Source of the DNA: Isoetes taiwanensis
Lineage: Eukaryota; Streptophyta; Lycopodiopsida; Isoetales; Isoetaceae
Length of the DNA: 64,000 nt
Assembly: GCA_021234155.1 (NCBI GenBank)
Contig: JAJEKV010000105.1
Coordinates: 2,084,494 to 2,148,493 of the forward strand
Reading direction: 5' to 3'
The first letter of the stretch is position 1, and every line of letters begins with the position of its first letter. Below are positions 24,910 through 37,260 of the stretch, piece after piece. The translations under genes were made by a program, and so were the position numbers. The notes under the pieces are model-generated. The model had not been told where the DNA came from, ran no database searches, and saw only the letters and a list, made by a program, of their open reading frames with translations.

Positions 24910-27471
24910 TCAGTCTGAAGAAAACCTCCCCTCACAGTATCTGTTGCACATAAAACCTCCGACTATAGTGTCTAGAACAATAATTTCACAAAAAGATTTC
25001 CTTACCTTTTGCTGAACTTTTCTATTGTCTCGGATGCAAGTAATAGAGTGTCACTGGCACGCTCTAATACGACATAAAGCTCGTGGTTGGCTCGTCTTCT
25101 CACTACAACCCAGGCATTGTTCTTTGCCCGAATACAAATTTCTAAGTCCCTCTTCGTGCTCAACCCTGCCCTTTCTGCCCTTGATTTCTCCAAATCAACT
25201 TCTCCTCTTACTCTATTAAGTGTAGCCAGAGAATCCTGAAATAAATCATAAGGACATCTATGAATTCTTCTTCTCTTCACCACCTGACCATGATAATCAA
25301 GATTACTTACTTTTGAGAGAGTTGCCACCTTGACTACTGGAGAAGCCTTCATGAGCTTGTTGGCAAGGTCATAGATCATGTAACGATAGCCAGGAACATG
25401 AGTTGAATTACTACCGCCCCATTCATATGTCAACCTTTCCTCAAGCTGAATAGCTTTATAAGATGCCTAACATTGTGAAACAAAGAACATAAGCTAACCA
25501 AACAAATACCTCATTATAATCTGTCGGGAAGTAACCATACCTTCTCAATAAACTGTTTTCTAAGGAGGGAAATCCCATCAAAACCATTAATAGAAGTGTT
25601 TGTTGGCACCAACATAATTAAAGTTAGAGACTTCTGGTGGAAAACACACAGTTGCAGAGGTTCAGTACTCTCTTGAAGTCGTATTGTTGGAACAACTGCT
25701 CCCCCACCTCTATTCTGGCCCCAGGCAACTGTAGAGAGAAAACCATCAGACTCCTGCCACCACGCATCCTGCAAAAATGGTCTTGGAATACGGGGAGATT
25801 CTGCCTCCTGTGGCACCGAAGCCTCTGGCTCATCCCGTGCATCAGATGTCATATGATTTTGTTTTGCTTCAGATATAAAGTTACTAACAACATTGTTCAG
25901 CACTGCAGCCGATGTTTTGAAATATGACTTCCTGGATTGGAGTATGGCTGCAGGTGTCATACGGCCAATTGCATATGAGAATAGAACTGCCGTGTCATCC
26001 TAGAGCAGTAAGAAACAGATAAGCATGTTGCAAGCCCAAGCATACTAAGCCACAGTTGAAAATGGCTACTTACAGGAGAAAGACTACTAGATATGAGATA
26101 GCTGTGAAACAGCAGAAGAGTATGTCGGACTGTTCCACCTCCAAACCAAGACTCCAAGAGATTGACCAAGGACTTCACCCACACAAAGGCAACGGTAAGA
26201 AGTCAGAACAAAAAGAAAAGTAATCAAACTGGAAGGAACTACTAGTATGTACTAAAATAAGTAAATAGATTGAGGGTGTGCCAAATGACTCAAAGACAAA
26301 GTACTCTTGCTATTGCAATAGCAGCTAAAAATATGTCAATCACCTGTGCATCCAACAATGCATCTCTCTCGAAATCAAGCACTGACACAGCTCCTGGCTC
26401 AGTGAGGGAATCAAAAATCGTTGGCAAATTTGAATTCTTCCCCATGATAAAATCTGGCATAAATTTAAGTCTAGAGTGGTTCAGAACAGTAAGAGAATAA
26501 AAAGTTGGCAACTGTTTAATTTGAAGCAAAGGCTAGATCATTTTCTCTATCGTGTAATACAGAACCCTTCCTTTGTTACAATTAAACTTTTAGTTCTTAA
26601 ACACAATAATTGTTCAAATGCATGTGCATGGTATGTAGTAATTTTTCATGCGCATGTTCCTCCTCAATTGCAAGTCCATAAAGACTATAATAGGTAATAC
26701 AGTCGTCCTCAATTACACACCTGCAATATAATCTGAAAGAATGGCATACAAACAACTTCGTGCAACATCCCCTGTTGGATGTGCCACTAAAAGATTGTGT
26801 AGGCTTCCATAAAACATCATAAAGAGTCTATGGACGCCTCTTAAAAGAGCTCTTAATGCATCATCCCTTGTTACCAAGTCTTCCTCTTTGTTCTTCTCCA
26901 CGACCTGTCATACAATTTACTTTTAAGTTTGTAGAAAATTCTCATCCAACATGCACAATTTTTTAAGAAGATATCGTGCTGCAATTACCCATTTTTCTCA
27001 AAATGGCTATGAAAAGAGATACCAGAAAAAACAACAAGCAATGAAGATGATTAACATGTATCATAAACTCTTAGCATTTTAATGTTGTATTTGTTACGTT
27101 AATCATTCAACACTCTAAGGATCATAGCAATACCATAACCATCCAAATGTCGGGTTCGCACTGATAAAAAATGTGGGAGTGTTTTCGAGCATCCATAAAC
27201 TCGCAAGGAGCATTTGGGGAGAAAATCCTGCATCCCAAGGAAATGCAACAGAAGTTTGATTACAGAACAAGAAAATATTGTACAAAAAAGATTACCTGGA
27301 GAAAGTTATTAGTCCTTCGCTGAGACCGATGACAGAAAGCTGAGTAGAGAGGGGGCAATCCACGGGAAAATAGAATAAGATCTTTTCAATTTCGTGACCT
27401 TCTTCTTGCCCACGTCTCATGTCGAAAACACAGAGCTGGAATGAAAGAACCGCACCACCCGGGGGCGCCAT
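24910..27471 (-). CDS. CCZ1: Vacuolar fusion protein CCZ1, 9 exons
   Basis: Subunit of the MON1-CCZ1 complex, the exchange factor that activates Rab7-type GTPases (RABG3) on late endosomes and lets them fuse with the vacuole. Exons on the minus strand: 27471-27296, 27227-27134, 26904-26721, 26453-26344, 26172-26074, 25999-25541, 25466-25311, 25235-25006, 24940-24910; all GT-AG, phases agree, about 512 residues, the usual plant length. Family blocks: LCVFDMRRGQEEGHEIEKIL and STQLSVIGLSEGLITF near the N-terminus (first longin domain), HIFYQCEPDIWMVM, EKNKEEDLVTRDDALRALL, GFLSTVAWG, HQKSLTLIMLVPTN, GYRYMIYD, DLEICIRAKNNAWVV, and the conserved end RYCEGRFSSD then stop. Exon 9 is only 31 bases. 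The start is the ATG opening MAPPGGAV. No stops or frameshifts. A hairpin-repeat cluster begins about 120 bases upstream of the start codon. Confidence 0.93.
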
Positions 27472-27591
27472 AGCCAGCTGTCAGACCAATTCGTGAGTTC
27501 GTCGAGTCCGACACTTTCGCTTCAAATTGAAATTTAAAATAAGGGCCTTTTTCCACCGATGGTTCTAAGTACTCCCTATTTGGGTTGGGCT

Positions 27592-28190
27592 CCCATGGAA
27601 ACCCTTCCTATTTTCCATGGAAACCCTTCCAATTTTCCATGGAAAATAGTGGAAACCCTTCCCCTTCCTATTTTCCATGGAAACCCTTCCTATTTTCCAA
27701 GTTTTAAAAATAGGAAGGGTTTCCATGGAAAATAGGAAGGGTTTCCATGGAAACCCTTCCTGGTTTTAATGGAAAATTGGAAGGGTTTCCAATTTGAAAA
27801 TCGGAAGGGTTTCCTCGGAAAATGGGAAGGGTTTCCATTTTTTATTTTTTTTATTTTTTATTTTTTTTAAGGCGCACGCCGCCCAACACGCACGCCGCCA
27901 TTAATGGTGCACGCTCATAAATATGCACGACACTCAAGAATTTAAATTTTAATTCAAATGGAAACCCTTCCTATTTTCCAAACCCATGGGAAAATAGGAA
28001 GGGTTTCCACAAATGGGGGAAAATAGGAAGGGTTTCCACGTTTCATAAAAAAAATTTAAGGGCGCTTCTTGCGCTTTGCTCTTCGCCATTGCATCTCAAA
28101 ATTTTTAAGGGCGCTTGCACTCTGCCATTGCATTCTCCTTATGGATCCGGAGCTTGACGCATTGGAACGATGCGAGGATTCTTGGTTCCA
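27592..28190 (+). repeat. GGAAGGGTTTCC hairpin cluster and dispersed repeat, copy 2
   Basis: From 27592 to 27838 and again 27957-28039 the motif GGAAACCCTTCC or its complement GGAAGGGTTTCC occurs more than a dozen times, mostly joined by TATTTTCCAT or ATGGAAAATA, so facing copies can form long hairpins; a clear inverted pair is centred near 27708. Between them are an AT-rich tract (27839-27868) and a GC-rich block with CGCACGCCGCC. From 27870 to 28190 the text matches the reverse complement of 6600-6870. The cluster lies in the space where the CCZ1 promoter should be. Confidence 0.8.
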
Positions 28191-28199
28191 CCAATAGGT

Positions 28200-28530
28200 T
28201 CCTGGAGATTCTACAAAAAGAACTTACATTCTCTAAGATTCTCCTAAATTCTATCAAGGTTTCCTTAGATTTTCCAAGATCCCTTGAAGATTCTCCTAGA
28301 TTCTCTAGTATTCCGTAAAGATTTCCTTAGAGTATATGCTATGCACGAGATTCTTCGAAATTCCCTTCCATTTCCCATAAACCTCCAAAATTTTACAAAG
28401 ATTCCATAAGATTTATACAGTAGTAGTACTCCATCTCACGTAATCTATGTGTTCAATGCTGGAACTATATGCTTACATTTTCTCTTAGTACTCCATCTCA
28501 CGTAATCTATGTGTTCAATGCTGGAACTAT
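28200..28530. repeat. GATTCT-rich stretch and 45-bp direct repeat
   Basis: 28200-28400 is made of loosely repeated GATTCT/CTTAGATT words. A 45-bp sequence starting TAGTACTCCATCTCACGTAA occurs at 28424-28468 and 28486-28530, separated by 17 bases. Confidence 0.75.
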
Positions 28531-28539
28531 GACTGTTAT

Positions 28540-30484
28540 TTATACAGTTCACAATGTGTAAGCATGGTCGCATAGTCAATGATAGTTCAATTGTTTGATG
28601 TTTCTTTTTGTATGCCTTAACTTCTAAGCATTTTGTGAATATACTCTTAACAGACAATGATGATTCAACTAGATTTGTTCTCAACCTAACGTATACCTTC
28701 AACTTGCTTGTATAGTTCTCACATGATTACCAATTGTAGTTCATCAATTTTTATAAAGGGTTGTCTACAAAGGCTGACTTAGGCTTAAGATTTAGAGCAT
28801 GTAACATCTTCGTTGACCTTTGACAATGAGTGCACTTGGTTGGTCCTGTTTTTAACTGCAGCATAAGATAATGCTGCAATTATGATATTTCTTTCCCCTG
28901 ATGCAATCAGCAGAAATGCACAGATAAGAACACTATATGAAAATGATAAACCTTTCCACAACAGTTTGAACAGAAATTTAAGTTTAACAGTGGTCTACTG
29001 CCTCCAAAAGTCATGATTATTGTGCTCAAATATAAAGACATTAGGAGCACGATTTCAGAAAATAGAGAACATGAAGTGGTTACCTTTACCTCGTAAAGCA
29101 TAAAATGCAAAAAATTAACCAGAATATCAGAAATGTTTGTATAGTCTCCAGCATACAGCTAGCTTGTACGCGTCATGTAACATACACGTCCAAACATCCA
29201 AAATACACAGAAATTGGAGATGCAAGTTAAGTTGTCGCTCCTTTTCACTGTCTTCTTGCAACATGCTGCTGAGCTTCCAGATTTAGTTACTGGGTCATGT
29301 TGCAACATTGCTGCAATCTTCACTGTCTTTCTCTACACACTTGCTATCAGGATTTTTTAAGACGAATTTATGCATCCTTATTGTATGCAGAAGTGATCAA
29401 CTTGTATCTCTTCAATATCTGTAACCATTTGCTTGGTTGACTGAGTTGGCAATTCTCCAGCCTGCTTGCAAAGCGTAGCAACAACAACCATGACCTTGCA
29501 GATTCTGCTTACATCAACCAGTGCCAGTGCATTGAGTGCATAGGGCGCACTGAGTTCAAGGATACTGAGCTCAAAGCTCTCAAGGGCCTACAGTTTATCT
29601 ACAGTTTAAGCTTTTGATCTAAGGCCTAGGCCAGAATTTTAAACTGGTCTTAGAACATTATGCTGGAAAGATATACTGAAAAACCAGTGGAATTTTTGAA
29701 GGAAAACTATGAAAAAATGAGAATGCTTATTTTTAAACTACAAATCCGCTCAAGAAATTGAGGCATGGATCTGTGATTCCACCATGCCTAAACTCCGTAC
29801 TTATTTAAATAAGGAAAACAGTTTAAAGAACATGATTAAGCGTTCGTTGCTCCACAATGTCATCTTCACTTGTAGCCATACCATGCTGAATCTTCATCAA
29901 ATCAGCTACTTAATTTATGCTGGTTATTGGAGCAGACTTGCTAAGCTTCATATTAACTTGCTGGTCGAAATTATTGTCCATTGTCTTGGACATGGACTTG
30001 CTTAAGTCCACCTCCTCTTGGCCACAAGATGCTCCACCAGATTGTACTTCCGGACTTTATTTTTCAGAAACCGCTTAGTGTGGTGAGCCAATATTTCTCC
30101 CTCCTGCCTGCATGGTGCATTAAGATCAATGCATGCACGCTTGATCAGATCCAAACGATCTTGCCTCATTTTCTTGTTCTTCATCATCTGTGGCGTCAGA
30201 TTGCCGACCCAACAAAACAGAGCGACACTGGTTTCATGATTCCAAATGCTCAATCTATTTCGAAATGATCTGTTGCAACACATCGACCATCTGCCCTTTG
30301 AAGCTTATTGCTATATTGTATTTTTCCACTAACCGGATCTTGTTGGGCGCTCTCTCCATTCGTGAGATAGTAGCCAGTCCCTATAATGGGCTTAGAAGCA
30401 AGAACTAGCAGAGGCGCAATGCATTTTTTGCAGACGACGCTTTGCAGACGAACCTCTGTAACTCTCCAAATCGAAGGATTCATG
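28540..30484. other. No recognised gene; possible retroelement body on minus strand
   Basis: Minus-strand frames between 30483 and 30002 (MNPSIWRVTEVRLQ; RQDRLDLIKRACIDLNAPCR) and near 30010-29780 (EEVDLSKSMSKTMDNNFDQ; KIQHGMATSEDDIVEQR) lie downstream of a primer-site-like sequence and could be the gag region of an old LTR element, broken by stops. No family motif is visible. 28540-29780 shows nothing coding. Confidence 0.3.
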
Positions 30485-30503
30485 CCAATTCTGATACCAA
30501 AAT
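30485..30503 (-). other. Primer-site-like sequence (tRNA-Met type)
   Basis: On the minus strand TTTTGGTATCAGAATTGGC starts with TTGGTATCAGA, the common beginning of plant retrotransposon primer sites. No clear LTR end (CA) directly abuts it, so the identification is weak. Confidence 0.3.
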
Positions 30504-30677
30504 GCCTTCCGGCAAGCTCAACCTATTGAAAAATCCGAGACAGAAAAAAAAAAGCGGAGGCATGTGAGCATGGATCTACATCGGCCAGAGCAAATTTTTT
30601 AAGAGAGTCAACTCGGCCTTACCAATTGTTTCCTGAGCCCAACTCCGGAAGGGTTTCTATGCCAGCGGAGATTTTCG

Positions 30678-31030
30678 AGAGCTGAACTCTGACCTGTGTT
30701 TTCTGCAGAGCTGAACTCTGACCTGTGTTTCCTACAGAGTCTGAACTATAACCCTATCTTTCTATAAAACTCTTCCTTGATCGCCATCGACGGAGGCGTT
30801 CCTCAATCCCACTCAATCTCCATTTGCAAGAAAGGAAAACAAGAGGAAGAAAAAAAAAATTACTATTCTTGAAAAGGCTCTTAATCAGAGCCGTAGAAAT
30901 TTAATTCTAGCATTAATTAACGGTGGTTATCTTGGAAATCTAAAAATATAATATTCTTGTGGAAACCCTTCCGGATTTTATGGAAATTTGGAAGGGTTTC
31001 CACATTGAAATTTGGAAGGGTTTCAATTTT
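30678..31030. repeat. 29-bp tandem duplication and small GGAAGGGTTTCC hairpin
   Basis: GAGCTGAACTCTGACCTGTG continues for 29 bases at 30678-30706 and is repeated at 30707-30735 with one or two changes. At 30960-31025 GTGGAAACCCTTCC is followed by GGAAGGGTTTCCAC and then another GGAAGGGTTTC, a third, smaller site of the hairpin family; a single copy also sits near 30648. Confidence 0.75.
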
Positions 31031-31548
31031 TTTTTTTAATAACCCCAATTGGGGGGAGATAGTGTGAGCGTTTCCACGGCAGTGGTATTTCCAAAAGTCA
31101 CATATGTTTGGCCACCTATTGATTTTAAAAATGCCCTTGTATTTCTTTTTAATTGTGAAAATGTCCCTATATTTTTTATATTTGTTGAAATGTCGTATGT
31201 GAAATCATCCATCACTGCAGAGCCGCCGTAAGACTGAAAATGGATATGAATTGGGCTAGAACCTCATCGTGGATCTAGCAAGAACCTCCTCTTGGATCAG
31301 GTAGTTTATGGATCCAAGCCTAGGGATTGTTTAAGCCCGCCACGCAAAAAAAAAGAAGGAAAAAGAAGCAGAAAAGGTAGAAAACAGACTTTGTTCTCCT
31401 TCAAAGTTGTTGTATGTGAATTTGGCTGCAGGACCGTCAGAATGCTTGAGTTGAGTAGATTGCCACAATACTTTATCATACCCAATACATCTGCCTTCTC
31501 AAAGGATGGGAAGGTGTTATTAGAAGCCAAAGATGGGGATCTAAAACA

Positions 31549-31633
31549 TAGTCTGTTTTTTGTTTCTTTTGTAGAAACATACTCTGTTTTTTGTTTCTTT
31601 TGTTCTAAAGCATACTCTGTCTTTTGTTTTTGC
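31549..31633. repeat. Three-copy T-rich tandem repeat
   Basis: (A/C)TCTGTTTTTTGTTTCTTTTG occurs three times with a period near 31 to 33, joined by AGAAACATA or CTAAAGCATA; the third copy is degenerate. Confidence 0.75.
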
Positions 31634-31639
31634 TGTTTG

Positions 31640-34600
31640 CCACTTGTAAATTGTCGTTAAAAGCAAAAGAAGTGCCTCCAATAATGTTTGCAACTCAAGC
31701 TACAATTGCCCCATTCTGCACTCATTCTGTCTTCCATTCTGCATTCAAATGCATCGGATACAACATGCAATGGGAAAAAGATAGATACAACATGGCAACT
31801 GGGGAGCTCATTCCGTCTCCGGAATGGAAAACGACGCTCCAATTCCGCTCAGCAGCATCAATCGGTAATCAGCTGCCAATCCCCCTCCCCCGGTTGCCAT
31901 GTTGTGGGGGGATGGAGCTGGGTCGCTAATTTCGAGACCTGCTCCCGCCGGTCGCAGGACCCCTGGAATCAGCTTCCCGCTTCCATCCCCCCATATAGAA
32001 TTAAAGACCACAGAAGTGTGACCTATTTCAATTGGATCAGACTACAGACGTCATTATCTACAAGAAAGGGCAAGCAGGGCAGGAATGGGAAACAGAATTT
32101 TGATCAGATTCTATGCTCGTGCTCAACTCCCCTGAAACAATTTTGAAGAATGATGGCAAGAAAGCTGTTTGGTCGGCAGGCAGAAACGTGAAGAGGTGAA
32201 AGACAGAATCAAGTGGAAACCTAGTTCTATATGATGGCAACGATACAACGGTGTGGCAAAGCACAGATTATATATCAGACATCCTACCATTAGGGCATAA
32301 TTTTACAAAGATGCAGCCAGCTTCGGACAGGTGGAGTAAAAGCTCAGCCCCATAAAGATGATCTGTATGGCTACAACAGCAATGATTTGCCAACAGATTT
32401 TAGATGGCAAGTAAGCATTGATGCACTTATAAAGGGAGCATACTATAACATAAACTACGCTTTCATGAGGCGAGCAAGGCAGGAATGGGAAACAGAAGAG
32501 AGAACAGAATTTGATGGGATTTTGAGGAAACAGAATGGGATATATTCGGCATCAAAATCATATGAACAAATCCGGCATCAAGTAAAAATAACCAGTGCGA
32601 AAATGTAAGACTTGGAGGTTTGCTACTGCGATAATTCACGATCAGCCTCCTAGTATAAGAATTAAGGGCATTTCAACAAATACGAAAATTATAAGAGCAT
32701 TTTCGCAATTATAAGAAAATATAGGTGCACTTTTAGAATTTTTTCATAAAAATAAGACAGGTTCGGACTAGGTTTGGATGTAAATGGAGTCTTATTTTAT
32801 TCCGGGGGATTTTCCCCGCCATAAAATAAGACACCTAGTCTTATTTGAAAATATAACTTTTTGATGGTGTCATATTTTATGACTACATGTAGTGGAAAAA
32901 CAAGTTTAAATTTGTGTGTCTTATTTTTAGCCCTGGAGTCACAAATGGTGTCATATATTGTATATGACAGTCATATTTTGGGACTACCGTTGAAAAAGGG
33001 CCTACCAAAAATAACCCCCCCCCCCAAAAAAAAAAAAAAAAAAAAAAAACCTCTAGAAATAGGGTATCTGGTTCAAATGGCAAAAATATTTTATAAAGTG
33101 CTTTTCATATGGAGTAATACCTATCGGGTAATGGCTGTAGCAGTAGAATCAGCTAAAACTAAATTAGAATCCTTAAGTTACAACGTTCTAAGAAAGTGAT
33201 ATAAAAAACAAGCATAACCTGTGAATTTCAACTCGGAATTAGATGAATTTGGGAAGATCTTATCCTAATCTATAACTAATTATGGTGGCCGGCATTGCCA
33301 GGCTTTAGGTACATTTTGAAGGGGTGATTATTTGATTGTTGGCTAGAATCAACAATGTTATCATTTTTATTTTATTTTTTGTGGGAGGGGAGAAAGGGTG
33401 CGAGGGAAATATATAGCAACCTTTAAGATTCATTGATAAAGATTAAAAAAACCATTGTGCATAACGTTATGAATTTGATCTCAAATGTTGAATTGTAAAT
33501 ATGTTAATAGTATGTTGTCTTTGTTTATATGGGAGATGATTTTATGGTCAGACATTGACGAAATTTAGGAACCTATATAAATTTGTATTGTAACGTTAGC
33601 AACAATCATTTTCAAAGGTAGAACTATCTTTTGAAGTGTGTTCATCATCTACCATCTCAAAGCAAATTGTAATAGGTGCTCGTCGTTGTCGGGCATAGAT
33701 ACGGATAGACAGTTATTTAATATATGTGCATTATGGGGGGCATTAATGCATGTTTTAGACATATATTGCTTTAAGCTTATGCCACATCCAATTATAAACA
33801 TAGTCGTGTAGAAAAATGTCCCCACGGAGACCTTGAACTCCTTAGTCGATTCAATCTTCAACATACTGGTGTTAAAGATTCATTAAATTTGATTTGCTTT
33901 GCATATCCTCATGATATTTTTCCTCATAAATCTTTGCGTCACTTTAGATCCAACATTGGGTTGTATTATAAAAGTTAGGATGCAATATATTTGACATGAA
34001 TGCACCTAAGATCCTTTTATTTGAAAAGGAATGCAATGTCATCTATGAAATATTCAATCGAACTTGCACCTATTTTGGGAGTGTCTACAATCCCATCTAT
34101 GACCCCGACTCATTCTTTAGAACAAAGAAGTGAATCAAAGTTGTAATTGCTTAGCCCGCTCTTAGGATTAAAATTAGTTGCATGATTTAATTTTATTGCA
34201 GCCTTCAATAAAAACTTATGAATGGCTATTTTAGTTATAGAATCACATCAACGGCTTCACAATGGGTTGTAGAATGTGAGCTTGCAAGCACCTTGAAATG
34301 CTCTAACCGAGGAAGAAGATGTTTTCTTGGCGCTCCGCCTGTGTCTCCGGCTAGGGTGGCAATAGAGAGAGGAGACCACCCTCCTCTCTCTTTGTCCGGC
34401 ACTGCTACAACCCTCTTGCAATTTCGAAATCATGCTTGGATGCTAGTGGGGTTTGCCAATGATTTAGGAGGTTCTTTTCTCCAAAGATTTTGCCGACTTT
34501 GATTCGAAACAACTTCAAGGCGGTCTTTTTGGTTCAGGCTGGTATGCCACTAACGAGGCCTTTTGCCCTCAATCTTTTCAACAGGAATGATGATTTTGGA

Positions 34601-37219
34601 ACAACAAATTACACTGAAAGGGTACATATCCTATACGGTGGAGCAAAAATGAAGCGAGAATTAGAAAGAAAGTTGTTTTGGGTTTTTGTAAGCAATCTTT
34701 CCAGTTGGATCTTCTTATTAGACGTTTTTTTTTCCCTCCTCTTGCTCTTTCTTGCTAACAGAAAGATTTAGAAATGTTTTCTTGGAAGTATATAAAGCAT
34801 GTTCCCCTTCTATTTTCTTTGATGCAAAAAAAACCTAGGCTTGACACGTGGAAAAAAGCTGATGTACGCATGTGATGTCATGGTTCCTTTCTTTTTCTTG
34901 CTCTCCAAGCAATCCTAGCTATGTATGATTTCTTGGCTTTGCAAGCAATCTAGGTTCCTTGCTTTGCAATTTGCATGAACCCAAACAGATTTTTCAATGA
35001 CCCAATTTAAGGTTTAGGTCGAGAGCTGGAGTTGTGGATTTGATTTGTGGAACAAAGGGCTGATCGGGCTATGGTGATCTTCAACGGGTTTTGAAGAAGG
35101 AAGAAAGGGTTGTGGGTATGCCGGATTTCCATAGCCGAGCGAGATTTGACTACATTCTTATTGTGATTCTTCCTCTTCTGTGATAGATGCCGAAGTTGAA
35201 GCTCCTACACTGCAGCCCAAATCTAAGGTTCACCATACTTTGCAGGTTTTAGATCTGAACAAACCTCCTATGCTCTGCTCTGGGTATGGCAGATCAAACT
35301 CCGATGCTGGTAGTGGTCTTAGATATGGCTCGGCTGGCTCAGCCGGCCAAGTTTGACGAGAAAACGGGGATCAATTCAATGGCGCAGGAGGGCTTCACCA
35401 GGAGGTGCGGCCAAGCCCAAGATTGCTCCCAGGTTAGCTCCCAGGTTACCCAAAGAATATGGCAGAATTGGGTCCGGCTCTGGCTCTGATTCTTCCTCCT
35501 GAGCCAGAATGGAGGATTCTTTCAGCTCTCTTAAAATCGGAATCTACTGGCCTTGCACAGAGGCCAAGTTTCGACCCAGCTCTTTCCCAGCAATCTGCCA
35601 TGCCGTTTTGATGAAGAAGAAAAGCAGGGGATGGTTATAAGGGCCGCGGTTTCCAGTTTTGGAGAAGCCGGAATAGAGTAGCTGGAACAGAGTAAAGTGG
35701 ACTAAAATATTAGGGCTTTGGACGCATTGCCCCAATTTGTGCTCGCACGCTGCAATACAGAGTCAAGCAAATAGGTAAGGCTTTGCCGTTGCAACAAAAA
35801 ATCAAGCAACAAATGGACCCAATGGCATTCCAAAACAACGCCTCTGCGCACCACAGCAGGGCCCAAGCATCGGGAGAATTCATCCCTGTGCCAGGATAAT
35901 CAGAACTCCAAAAGCGAAAAATCAGGTTGAGCAACGAAGGATGCTACAATAGATCCGGTTCGATCAGTGGACCTTTCCGCACATTACATCTACAATTATT
36001 CTGGATTAAAAAAAAAACAACTCAGAACAAGCTAAGCAGCAAAATACAAACAAATTGGGCTTACCAGCAACGGTGTTGGTGTCAGATTGGAGGGAAAACC
36101 AGCGGCTAAGAGATGGCGGAATTGATGGCGCTGGAACTGAATAATTTTCAAGGATATGGGCTGTTGAAGCTTGTGGATACATGGTGTACAGATTAATAAA
36201 TTTTGGGTCGACTGATTTGAATTTCTTCTCGAGAAAGAGATGTGTTGGAGATCTAAACTTCGATATCATCCAAACCCGAAGCTTTAACCAATGCACTAGA
36301 AAGCCGATTTATCCAAAGCTTATAAAGGCTGCTGGATCGCATAATCCGGTTACGCGATTTGTGGCTAGTTTTTGTCTTTTTCTGTACAGTTGTTGCTAGG
36401 CATAGAATACTAACTAGAAACTGTGGTATTGTGACTTCATTTCCTAAAGTATTTAATTCCATAATTGCTAATTAGAATTCATCACAATTCTATATGGACC
36501 TTAGTCCCCACAATATATGCCAGAAGTATTTAATGCCTAATTGTCCACATTAACCTTAGGAATTGAGTTCTTATCCACATTAATCTTAGAAACTGAATAC
36601 TCCACACAGTCGAATATCTAGCCATGTTAACCTTGGTAATTGAATTAGTATTCACATTGATCTTAGGATTTAAACTTCTTACAAATGAATCATTAGCTTG
36701 AATTCATACTGCACAATGAGTTGTTTTATAAAACCAACATTGTCGATTAGGGCCTGGTTGACTTCAAGATGTTTTGGTTTTGACTTCAAGATGTTTTGGT
36801 TTTGAACTGACACCAAGCCAGCTTGATTTTGAATACTCAAACGTGACATGGCTCTATGTTACGCATCATTCGAATGGCTCTAACACGAGGAGGCAGAAGT
36901 GTAATCTCTCATTTTAGCTGCAAACCGGAAAGGGTAAGCAATAGACCAATTTCTTATGAACTCGTTTTCCATTTGGCTTTTTGCTTAGAACATCTACTAT
37001 GCTTGCATTTCTCGAGATTCCTCCAACTTCATATTTCTTGATGCACTTACTACATAAAGCAGTTGGTTATAAACATTTCGCTTAGTACCGATCTACATGC
37101 ACTACACACACCATATTATGTTATAACAACTTCCTATAACTTAAACACAAGGTTTTATGAACACCACGTGCAGGTTCAAATCCTGCATGTTCTAGCACGT
37201 ATAGATAAGTTGGTGAAGA
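31640..37219. other. Long intergenic stretch, no gene recognised
   Basis: No family could be named. 33015-33025 is a C run followed by 24 A (33026-33049). 32810-32850 can fold (GTCTTATTTTAT facing ATAAAATAAGAC). Around 35190-35510 there are Gly/Ser-rich and Pro/Arg-rich open pieces (GYGRSNSDAGSGLRYGSAG; PRLAPRLPKEYGRIG) that could be exon remnants. On the minus strand at 36179-36066 a frame MYPQASTAHILENYSV ends at a GT donor-like site; unproven. 35740-35775 shares a repeat with 23110-23175. Confidence 0.35.
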
Positions 37220-37260
37220 GAAACGTTCGCGGCGGCCGCTAGGCCGCCGCGATAAGTTTC
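37220..37260. repeat. GC-rich perfect hairpin
   Basis: GAAAC, then GCGGCGGCC, a GCTA loop, GGCCGCCGC, then GTTTC: a 9-bp GC-only stem with four-base loop and an outer 5-bp stem separated by an unpaired GTTC/GATAA. It is strikingly GC-rich in an AT-rich region. Function unknown. Confidence 0.85.

Noticed and set aside
27592-28039. GGGTTT-rich text as interstitial telomere repeat
   Set aside because: The unit is GGAAGGGTTTCC with TATTTTCC spacers; there is no run of TTTAGGG or TTAGGG units.
31688-32146. 152-codon plus-strand frame as a gene
   Set aside because: Overlapped by open frames in other phases, low-complexity Ser/Gln content, no recognisable motif.
37165-37205. tRNA-like T-arm (GCAGGTTCAAATCCTGC)
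   Set aside because: The upstream 60 bases cannot form the rest of a cloverleaf.
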